NCBI GenBank assembly: GCA_028684345.1
Contig: JAQUGB010000048.1
Coordinates: 1 to 10,300, forward strand
DNA from: Tepidiphilus sp.
GTDB taxonomy: Bacteria; Pseudomonadota; Gammaproteobacteria; Burkholderiales; Rhodocyclaceae
DNA: 10,300 nt
Direction of reading: 5' to 3'
The notes beneath the pieces are model-generated. The model was not told where the DNA came from. It saw only the letters and a list, made by a program, of their open reading frames with translations, and ran no database searches. This document shows positions 1-5,394 of this stretch, in pieces. The position numbers were made by a program, and so were the translations under genes. Positions within the stretch are counted from its first letter, which is position 1; every line of letters begins with the position of its first letter.

Positions 1-378
<378 letters not shown>

Positions 379-434
379 GGGAAAAAGGCGGCTCTGGCCC
401 TGCCATGTCGCTCCATGAAATGCACGAAAATAAG

Positions 435-440
435 TATAAT
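435..440 (+). promoter_or_regulatory. Candidate -10 box upstream of the cytochrome operon
   Basis: A perfect TATAAT lies in an AT-rich island (about 420-460) inside otherwise GC-rich sequence, 115 bases before the tsdB-like start. No good -35 hexamer is found 16-18 bases upstream, so a sigma-70 promoter here would be weak or activator-dependent. The 379-554 gap holds nothing else recognisable apart from the ribosome binding site at its end. Confidence 0.35.
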
Positions 441-540
441 TTTTGGAGAAAAATACCGGAAACTCTTGCGTCATCTGCCGCGAGAGCCGGTGGCGAGCGC
501 GCAGCAGGCTATTCGATGCGTCTTCGAGGCCCACGACACA

Positions 541-546
541 GGAGGA
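541..546 (+). promoter_or_regulatory. Ribosome binding site fixing the tsdB-like start
   Basis: GGAGGA sits 8 bases before the ATG at 555. The frame is open further upstream to 375, but only the 555 start has a Shine-Dalgarno sequence and gives a protein that begins with a clean signal peptide. Confidence 0.8.
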
Positions 547-554
547 ACATCTCT

Positions 555-1208
555 ATGACCAACAAGAAGATCGCAAATGGGCTCGGCCTGCTGCTGGGCA
601 TCTTCCTGGTTTCCGGCCAAGCCCTGGCATTCGAAGGGGATGCCAAGCGCGGTCGGGCGGTGGCAGCCACGTGCACGGCCTGCCACCAAGCCGATGGGAG
701 CGGCATGAACATACCGGGCGGGGAGTCTTGGCCCCGCCTGGCAGGGCTCGATGCCGACTACCTCGCCAAGCAGCTGCACGACTTCAAGGCGGGGCGTCGC
801 CAGAACGCCACCATGGCTCCCTTCGCCAAGATGCTCGATGACCAGCAGATCGCCGATGTGGCGGCCTACTACAGCCAGATGCCCGTAACCCCGGCTCAGG
901 GCGGCGACGTCGATGCCGAGCTGCTCGCCCGCGGTGAGCAGCTCGCTCTGCACGGCGACTGGGACAAATACATCGTCCCCTGCAAGAGCTGCCATGGTCC
1001 TGGCAACCAGGGCGCGGGGAGTACTTTTCCGGGCATCGCCAGCCAGCACGCCGGCTATATCGAGAACCAGCTGCGCGCCTGGCAGGCCGATAAGCGTAGC
1101 AACGACCCGCAGAACCTCATGGGCGCCATCGCCAAGCGCATGAGCGACGAGGACATCCGCGCCGTTTCCGCCTGGCTGGCCAGCCAGACCGTGACGTCCA
1201 AGAAATGA
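555..1208 (+). CDS. tsdB: Diheme cytochrome c, c4 type, probable TsdB electron acceptor
   Basis: A 217-residue periplasmic diheme cytochrome. Residues 1-25 are a Sec signal peptide (positively charged start, hydrophobic GLLLGIFLVS core, cleavage after ALA). The mature part is two similar cytochrome c domains, the cytochrome c4 arrangement. Heme 1 is bound by CTACH at 40-44, with Met87 the likely axial ligand. Heme 2 is bound by CKSCH at 143-147, with Met189 the likely ligand just before a KRMSDEDIRAVSAWL helix. The gene ends 13 bases before tsdA in the same direction, so the two are surely co-transcribed. Known biology: TsdB is a c4-like cytochrome encoded beside tsdA in several bacteria and accepts electrons from TsdA. 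The name is inferred mainly from this neighbourhood, because by sequence alone it could be a general-purpose cytochrome c4. The start at 555 is chosen over longer options for its ribosome binding site and signal peptide. Confidence 0.85.
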   Translation: MTNKKIANGLGLLLGIFLVSGQALAFEGDAKRGRAVAATCTACHQADGSGMNIPGGESWPRLAGLDADYLAKQLHDFKAGRRQNATMAPFAKMLDDQQIADVAAYYSQMPVTPAQGGDVDAELLARGEQLALHGDWDKYIVPCKSCHGPGNQGAGSTFPGIASQHAGYIENQLRAWQADKRSNDPQNLMGAIAKRMSDEDIRAVSAWLASQTVTSKK

Positions 1209-1221
1209 GGGGGAGCAGAGC

Positions 1222-2259
1222 ATGAAACGCAACAAGAAAACCCTGGCCGTGGCCGGCGCCGCCTTGGCTGCAGGTGTCAGCCTGGCTGCATTCGCCGATC
1301 CACTGCCTCCGGCGATCGACACTCTGGTGAAGATGGGCTTTCCGGCACCCAAGGAGGGGGAGCTGGTCCATGTGCCGCCGACCATGGCCGACCTCGAAGC
1401 CGCCAACATTCATCCCAAACTGAAGGCCGTCATCCGTCGTGGCCACGACCTCTTTACTAACACCCAGCAGTTGCGCGGCAAAAACGTCTTCAACGACATG
1501 AACTGCTCCAGTTGTCACTTGGGCGAGGGGCGTATGCCCTTCAGTGGTCCGGTATGGCCGGCGGCGGTCACCCTGCCCAACTATCGCGGCAAGAACGGCC
1601 ACGTCAACAACCTCGAGGAACGCATCGCCGGCTGCTTTGCCTACTCCATGAACGGCACCCCGCCGGAGTACGGCAGCGACGATATGCTGGCGCTGTCGGC
1701 CTACCACCAGTGGTTGGCCAAGGGGGTGCCCATGTACCCCGACCAGCCGATCTACGGCCGCGGATTCCCGGCGCCGCAGCGTCCAGCGAGCTTGAGCTAT
1801 GCCAACGGCGAGGCGCTCTACATGGAGAAATGTGCGATCTGCCATGGCAAAGACGGCTCCGGCCTTTACCAGGGCGGAAAATACGTCTTTCCCCCCCCCT
1901 GGGGCGACGGCTCCAACAACTGGGGAGCGGGCATCGTGCGCACCCACACCATGGCCGGGTTCATCAAAAACAACATGCCGCTGGGCCAGCCGCTATCACT
2001 CTCCGATCAGGAGGCGTGGGACATCGCCTACTACATAACCCAACAGGAGCGTCCTCAAGATCCGCGCTACAAGGGCAGCGTAGACGAGGTATTGGAGAAG
2101 TTCGGTCCTACTTTTCACAAGTTCAGCAGCTACGGCAAGGTGCGTGAGGTGGATGGCCATCGACTGGGCGATCACGCGAACTGGGGCGAGAAGGGGGAGA
2201 AGATCAAGCCCTGGAATGTCGGCAGACCGCGCTTCAAGGATCTCGAAGTCGAACAGTGA
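1222..2259 (+). CDS. tsdA: Thiosulfate dehydrogenase TsdA (diheme cytochrome c)
   Basis: A 345-residue periplasmic enzyme that oxidises two thiosulfate to tetrathionate (EC 1.8.2.2); some family members favour the reverse reaction. The N-terminus is a Sec signal peptide with probable cleavage after AAFA (residue 25). Heme 1 is bound by CSSCH (95-99). Its diagnostic TsdA signature follows, NNLEERIAGCFAYSMNG (129-145), in which Cys138 matches the unusual axial cysteine ligand of the family. Heme 2 is bound by CAICH (204-208), with Met252 in NNMPLG as the likely axial ligand. In A. vinosum TsdA a ligand-switching lysine precedes this methionine; here the residue is Asn251. The stretch VFPPPWGDGSNNWGAG (222-237) is typical except that, from memory, its third proline is usually leucine. 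A ribosome binding site (GGGGGAG, 1208-1214) precedes the ATG by about 7 bases. The gene forms an operon with the upstream TsdB-like cytochrome, its likely electron acceptor. A run of nine C falls at 1891-1899. Confidence 0.93.
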   Translation: MKRNKKTLAVAGAALAAGVSLAAFADPLPPAIDTLVKMGFPAPKEGELVHVPPTMADLEAANIHPKLKAVIRRGHDLFTNTQQLRGKNVFNDMNCSSCHLGEGRMPFSGPVWPAAVTLPNYRGKNGHVNNLEERIAGCFAYSMNGTPPEYGSDDMLALSAYHQWLAKGVPMYPDQPIYGRGFPAPQRPASLSYANGEALYMEKCAICHGKDGSGLYQGGKYVFPPPWGDGSNNWGAGIVRTHTMAGFIKNNMPLGQPLSLSDQEAWDIAYYITQQERPQDPRYKGSVDEVLEKFGPTFHKFSSYGKVREVDGHRLGDHANWGEKGEKIKPWNVGRPRFKDLEVEQ

Positions 2260-2292
2260 GGGCGGCTTCGTACCGAGCCTTCGGCGCCGAAA

Positions 2293-2326
2293 CAGCCCTC
2301 GCCTGGCACGGTTTGGCTGAGGGCTG
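2293..2326 (+). terminator. Candidate terminator hairpin after tsdA
   Basis: CAGCCCTC (2293-2300) can pair with GAGGGCTG (2319-2326), extended inward by GCC/GGC after a one-base bulge at 2318, with an 11-base loop. Only TTT follows a few bases later, so intrinsic termination would be weak. A 12-base perfect palindrome, TTCGGCGCCGAA, lies just before it at 2280-2291. The two genes converge here, which fits a termination region. Confidence 0.4.
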
Positions 2327-2366
2327 AGGCTTTCCCGAGGAAGACACCCCAAACACCCCACCAGAA

Positions 2367-2422
2367 GGGACACCCATTTTTCTCTGAAAGCTGGACATGG
2401 CTGAGCGATAAGTGGGTGTTCC
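2367..2422. repeat. Inverted repeat in the convergent intergenic region
   Basis: GGGACACCCA (2367-2376) and TGGGTGTTCC (2413-2422) can form a ten-base-pair stem with one G-U pair around a 36-base loop. It lies between the ends of tsdA and the ene-reductase gene. No U-tract follows on either strand, so this is not a textbook terminator. The rest of 2260-2440 shows no ORF of interest. Confidence 0.4.
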
Positions 2423-2440
2423 TTCGTTTGTTCGTACGAC

Positions 2441-3538
2441 TCACGCTCTGCCGTAACGCTCCAGCCAATGGGCGTAGGGCGCCGGCAGGACCCAGGACGG
2501 CCGCTCCTCGCCCAGTTCCAGCGCCGCCTTGTAGGGCCAGTGCGGATTGGCGAGATGGGCGCGCGCCACCATGACGAGGTCGAGCCGTTGGCGCGCCACC
2601 GCCTCGTTGGCCGTGGCCGGCACGTCGATGCCCCAGGAAGAAGCCACCGGTAGACCCGTGGCCTCGCGCACCCGCGCCGCGATCGGCACCATGAAGGCCG
2701 GCGCCCAGGGGATCTTCGCCGCCGGCGTCGAAAAGCCGATGCTCACGTCGAGCAGGTCGAGCCCGAGCCGACGGAAGGCGCGCGCCAGTTCGATGGATTC
2801 GGCAAGCGTTTCCTCGTCGCGGCCGTCGAACTCGATCACGCCGAAACGCGCCGTGAGCGGCAGCCGCTCGGGCCAGACTTCGCGCACCGCCGCCAGCGTC
2901 TCGCGCAGAAAACGGCCGCGCCGCTCCGCGTCTCCACCGTAGGCATCGGTGCGCTGGTTGGCATGCACCGAAAAGAAACTCTGCGCCAGATACCCGTGGG
3001 CGAAGTGCAGCTCCAGCCATTCGAACCCGGCTTCCAGCGCACGCCGGGCCGCTGCCACGAAGTCGCGCTGCACCCGGGCGATGTCTTCCAGCGTCATCTC
3101 GCAGGGCACGCGCGGCAGGTTCGCGCCGAAGGGAATGGCCGAAGGCGAGATCGGCGTCCAGGCGCGGGGATCGTCTTCCGGCAGATGGTCGTCCCCCTCC
3201 CAGGGGCGATTGGCGCTCGCCTTGCGGCCGGCGTGGCCGATCTGGATGCCGGGCACCGCGCCGGCTTTCTTGATGCCGGCGGCTACCTGCGCGAGCGCCT
3301 CTGCCTGGGCGTCGTTCCACAGCCCCAGGCAATAGGGCGTGATGCGCCCTTCGGGCGAGACGGCCGTCGCCTCGACCACCACCAAACCGGCCCCGCCTCG
3401 GGCGAGGCTCGCGTAATGCACCGTGTGCCAATCGTTGGCCACGCCCTCTTCGGCGCTGTACTGGCACATCGGCGAGACGGCGATGCGGTTGCGCAGCCGT
3501 ACTTCCTTGAGCGTGAACGGGGAAAACAGAGCGGACAT
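2441..3538 (-). CDS. NADH:flavin oxidoreductase / ene-reductase of the old yellow enzyme family (XenA type)
   Basis: A 365-residue FMN-dependent TIM-barrel oxidoreductase of the thermophilic-like/YqjM-XenA branch. It is expected to reduce activated C=C bonds of alpha,beta-unsaturated carbonyls with NAD(P)H in the cytoplasm; XenA of Pseudomonas also acts on nitrate esters and quinones. The sequence opens with MSALFSPFTLKEVRLRNRI and carries the full XenA active-site set at the expected numbers: Cys25 (SPMCQY), His178 and His181 with Tyr183 (ELHFAHGYLAQSFF), Trp302 (ASSWG) and the C-terminal PAPYAHWLERY with Trp358. The GRDEETL stretch (239-245) and VARAHLANPHW (324-334, phosphate-binding region) also fit. 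The start at 3538 is preferred over an upstream in-frame ATG at 3565 because AAGGAGT (3547-3553) lies 8 bases before it. It appears to be a single-gene unit. The true substrate cannot be read from sequence. Confidence 0.93.
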   Translation of the reverse strand: MSALFSPFTLKEVRLRNRIAVSPMCQYSAEEGVANDWHTVHYASLARGGAGLVVVEATAVSPEGRITPYCLGLWNDAQAEALAQVAAGIKKAGAVPGIQIGHAGRKASANRPWEGDDHLPEDDPRAWTPISPSAIPFGANLPRVPCEMTLEDIARVQRDFVAAARRALEAGFEWLELHFAHGYLAQSFFSVHANQRTDAYGGDAERRGRFLRETLAAVREVWPERLPLTARFGVIEFDGRDEETLAESIELARAFRRLGLDLLDVSIGFSTPAAKIPWAPAFMVPIAARVREATGLPVASSWGIDVPATANEAVARQRLDLVMVARAHLANPHWPYKAALELGEERPSWVLPAPYAHWLERYGRA

Positions 3539-3589
3539 GGCGGAAGACTCCTTTTGGCAAAGCATGGTGATGGAACCGGATGGGATCCA

Positions 3590-3610
3590 GGCCCATGGCG
3601 TCCATGGACC
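3590..3610. repeat. Hairpin with two CCATGG palindromes upstream of the ene-reductase
   Basis: GGCCCATGG (3590-3598) and CCATGGACC (3602-3610) pair over nine positions, one of them G-U, around a 3-base loop. It lies in the leader of the ene-reductase gene, between the fitAB terminator and the ribosome binding site. It may be an operator or an mRNA structure. No clear -35/-10 pair is visible for the ene-reductase. Confidence 0.35.
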
Positions 3611-3618
3611 GCGTTAAA

Positions 3619-3642
3619 GATCAACCCTCCCAAGGGTTGATC
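3619..3642 (-). terminator. Intrinsic terminator-like hairpin at the end of the fitAB-like operon
   Basis: A perfect ten-base-pair inverted repeat: GATCAACCCT (3619-3628) and AGGGTTGATC (3633-3642) around a 4-base loop. On the minus strand it is followed by TTTAA. It overlaps the last codons and stop of the toxin gene (stop at 3621-3623), so the coding end doubles as the terminator stem. The U-tract is short, so strength is uncertain. Confidence 0.6.
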
Positions 3643-4040
3643 ACGATTAGTCCTGCTGCTTCGAAAGGGGAGGTATTGCGCGTGGCAACGATCAATCCGT
3701 TGGCAACCGCCACGGCTGCGATGAGCCCGTCGGCTGTTCTGATCCCACTGCCTGAACGTCTGGCCGTCGCCAGCACATAGGCATAAGAATTCGTGCACGC
3801 CAGGTCGAACGCCAGCACGCGACCGGCAAACGGTGGCAGCACGCTCTTTTCCAGACAGTCATTCAGCTTGTCGCGCCGCTGCCCTGCCGGCATCAATGCC
3901 ACGCCGGCGCGCAGCTCGGCCACGGTCATCGCGGACAGGTACAGCGTTTCCAGGGGTTGCGCATCGAGCCAGTCGATGACTCGGACGTTGGGCTCAGGGC
4001 GTAGCGGCTCCGAGACCACGTTGGTATCGAGCAGGATCAT
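3621..4040 (-). CDS. PIN-domain ribonuclease toxin, FitB/VapC family
   Basis: A 139-residue PIN-domain toxin, expected to be a Mg-dependent RNase held in check by the antitoxin encoded just upstream. It resembles Neisseria FitB closely in pattern and length: the start MILLDTNVVSEPLRP, the middle LSAMTVAELRAGV, and the end INPWEG. Acidic metal ligands are visible at Asp5, Glu42 and Asp104 (RTADGLIAA). The fourth position, Asp122 in FitB as I recall it (TRDT), is Asn122 here in ATRNTSPF; asparagine is common at this site in related VapCs, so activity is not excluded. Its ATG overlaps the antitoxin stop (ATGA, 4037-4040), implying translational coupling. The 3' end overlaps a terminator-like hairpin. 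Confidence 0.92.
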   Translation of the reverse strand: MILLDTNVVSEPLRPEPNVRVIDWLDAQPLETLYLSAMTVAELRAGVALMPAGQRRDKLNDCLEKSVLPPFAGRVLAFDLACTNSYAYVLATARRSGSGIRTADGLIAAVAVANGLIVATRNTSPFEAAGLIVINPWEG

Positions 4041-4291
4041 TCAAAGCTCGCTGCTCTGGCCGGGGTCTGTTCGCGCACGCTCTCCAGCAGGGCGAAATCC
4101 TCTTCGGTCAAACCGACCTCGCGGCCGGCGGCGGCCAGCATCGACCCGAGCTTCACCCGGTTCTGCGGGCGTACGGCCGCCTCCAGGATGGCGCGCAACT
4201 CGGCCTCGATGCTGCGGCCATGTCGAGCGGCCCGCGCTCGGATGGCACGATGCACCTCGTCAGGCAGGTTTCGGATGGTCACGGATGGCAT
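4037..4291 (-). CDS. Ribbon-helix-helix antitoxin, FitA/VapB family
   Basis: An 84-residue antitoxin. Residues 3-40 (SVTIRNLPDEVHRAIRARAA, then the HGRSIEAELRAIL helix) are a ribbon-helix-helix DNA-binding domain. The following VKLGSMLAAAGREVG matches the FitA linker region, and the acidic C-terminal tail should wrap the toxin. Known biology: FitA/VapB proteins bind their own promoter as a complex with the toxin and repress it. The stop codon overlaps the toxin ATG. No strong Shine-Dalgarno sequence precedes the start (TTTTTGAACC), so initiation may be weak or the leader short. The partner toxin and the operator-like repeat upstream make the assignment secure. Confidence 0.92.
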   Translation of the reverse strand: MPSVTIRNLPDEVHRAIRARAARHGRSIEAELRAILEAAVRPQNRVKLGSMLAAAGREVGLTEEDFALLESVREQTPARAASFE

Positions 4292-4299
4292 GGTTCAAA

Positions 4300-4333
4300 A
4301 ACTATCGATGAGGTTCTTGTTTTCATTATAGTT
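4300..4333 (-). promoter_or_regulatory. Promoter and operator-like inverted repeat of the fitAB-like operon
   Basis: AACTATCGATGA (4300-4311) is mirrored by TCATTATAGTT (4323-4333), a near-perfect inverted repeat with one extra base in one arm and an 11-base spacer. Read on the minus strand, the outer arm contains TATAAT (4325-4330), a perfect -10 box about 34 bases before the antitoxin ATG. The layout suits autorepression by an RHH dimer pair covering the promoter. No convincing -35 is seen. Confidence 0.55.
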
Positions 4334-4405
4334 CGTGGTGGCGTTGAACGCCTTCACATCGAAGGGCAGCCTATGTTCGTCGGCAATGCGCAGCGTGTTA
4401 TATTT

Positions 4406-4426
4406 TCGGAATTTCCCATGTTCCGA
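4406..4426. repeat. Short hairpin downstream of the mop gene
   Basis: TCGGAA (4406-4411) and TTCCGA (4421-4426) form a six-base-pair stem with a 9-base loop just past the mop stop codon. No U-tract follows in the direction of mop transcription, so it is at best a weak or Rho-assisted end. Confidence 0.25.
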
Positions 4427-4430
4427 GGGC

Positions 4431-4643
4431 TCACTCCGTCACACCCAGCACCACGTGGCTGGCCTTGATGAGCGCGGTTGCGGGACGGCCTTCCTCGAGG
4501 CCCAGCTCACGCACGGCTTCGCTGGTAATCACGGCGTGCACCTGGCTGCCGCCGGGTAGAGTCAGCACCACTTCCGTGTTGATCGCACCCGGCACCAGTT
4601 TGCTCACCGTGCCGCGCAGGCGGTTGCGGGCGCTGGCTTTCAT
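4431..4643 (-). CDS. Molybdopterin/molybdate-binding protein, single Mop domain (molbindin)
   Basis: A 70-residue protein made of one Mop (TOBE-fold) domain. Family features are the start KASARNRLRGTVSKLVPGAINTEV in pattern, the central PGGSQVHAVITSEAV, then LGLEEGRPATALIKASHVVLGV. Such molbindins assemble into oligomers that bind molybdate or tungstate oxyanions at subunit interfaces in the cytoplasm and buffer the metal for cofactor synthesis. The frame is open upstream as far as 4817, but the ATG at 4643 is the real start: AAGGAGTC (4647-4654) lies just before it and the domain begins at once. No modABC transporter or molybdoenzyme gene lies in the window, so it stands alone here. Confidence 0.9.
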   Translation of the reverse strand: MKASARNRLRGTVSKLVPGAINTEVVLTLPGGSQVHAVITSEAVRELGLEEGRPATALIKASHVVLGVTE

Positions 4644-4694
4644 GATGACTCCTTTTTCAAGAGAATGGGTTGCGTAGCCGTTGTTTAGAGCAAT

Positions 4695-4736
4695 GCGGCC
4701 AAGGCCGCCTCCGGCGCTGTGTCCAATAATATTATT
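4695..4736 (-). promoter_or_regulatory. Probable mop control region: AT-rich palindrome and GC hairpin
   Basis: AATAATATTATT (4725-4736) is a perfect 12-base palindrome in an AT-rich patch about 80 bases upstream of mop. It contains -10-like hexamers on the minus strand (TAATAT, TATTAT) but no matching -35. Between it and the gene, GCGGCC (4695-4700) and GGCCGC (4703-4708) could fold in the leader. It does not resemble the ModE consensus as I know it. The rest of 4644-4836 shows only GC-rich imperfect hairpins (about 4752-4770 and 4780-4810) and no gene. Confidence 0.3.
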
Positions 4737-4836
4737 TTGAGTGGCGCTTTGGCGGCCCCCATGGGGCTGCGCTTGCCTTGTTCCCTGTTGTGTAGGGTAT
4801 CCAGGGGAACATTGCAAAGCAAGCCTCGCTTTTCAC

Positions 4837-5376
4837 CTACCCCAAACCCGCCTGCAGCCACAAGTCGTTGAAGTTGTCGCCCACGCCCCAGCCGACGTTT
4901 TGGCCCAGCTGGCGCACTCGGTCGAGTCTGACCAAGAAAGGCGCCTGCTGCGGCTCGGGCAAGGCCAGCACGTACTTCAGCGCCTGCTCGAACATGTTCA
5001 CGAGCGCGTCGTAAAAGCCTTCGTCCTCCATGCCGCAAACGGCCAGAAACGCAAATACTTCCTCGCAATAGAATACCGTCAGTTCGGCCAAGGCCTCCGG
5101 CTGGCCCAGTGCTTTTTTGTAATCGCTGATGGCTTTCTTGGCCTTGGCCACGGACTGCGGCTTGCGGGGGTCGGCAGGGTTGATCCATTGCGTGATCGTC
5201 GCTTTGTAAGGCTTGAGCGGGTCGTCACCCAATGCAAATCGAGTGTGCAAAAAAGCCTGGTTTTCCTTGCTGGCCGCGTACAGGTCATGCACCAGCCCGA
5301 TCAACCCGGCGCGGTCGAGTTCGGCGAGTTTGGCCTTGACGTCGCTCCACGTTGGAGGTGTCTTTTTCACGTTCAT
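4837..5376 (-). CDS. Conserved-looking protein of unknown function, DUF6155-like, last gene of the restriction operon
   Basis: A 179-residue soluble, mainly helical protein with no signal peptide, membrane segment or catalytic motif I can name. The pattern (KLAELDRAGLIGLVHDLY near the start, then SVAKAKKAISDYKKALG, then LTVFYCEEV and FYDALVNMFEQALKYV) matches my memory of DUF6155, a family of unknown function. That match needs a profile search. The start follows the res stop by 18 bases in the same direction, so it is almost certainly co-transcribed with mod and res. Its ribosome binding site is poor (CGAGT region), suggesting low expression or coupling to res translation. It may be an accessory or regulatory partner of the restriction complex, or a passenger; nothing in the sequence decides. 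Confidence 0.75.
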   Translation of the reverse strand: MNVKKTPPTWSDVKAKLAELDRAGLIGLVHDLYAASKENQAFLHTRFALGDDPLKPYKATITQWINPADPRKPQSVAKAKKAISDYKKALGQPEALAELTVFYCEEVFAFLAVCGMEDEGFYDALVNMFEQALKYVLALPEPQQAPFLVRLDRVRQLGQNVGWGVGDNFNDLWLQAGLG

Positions 5377-5394
5377 ACTCGATACTCGGTTTCT

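Noticed and set aside
471..1409. Minus-strand ORF (312 codons) opposite the cytochrome genes
   Set aside because: Shadow frame without a domain; both cytochromes are clear on the plus strand.
2172..3605. Long minus-strand ORF (477 codons) overlapping the ene-reductase in another frame
   Set aside because: Arg/Ala/Gly-rich shadow frame; the XenA-type active-site residues are all in the other frame.
4644..4817. N-terminal extension of the Mop protein to 4817
   Set aside because: The extra residues are low-complexity intergenic translation, and a strong AAGGAGTC site precedes the ATG at 4643.
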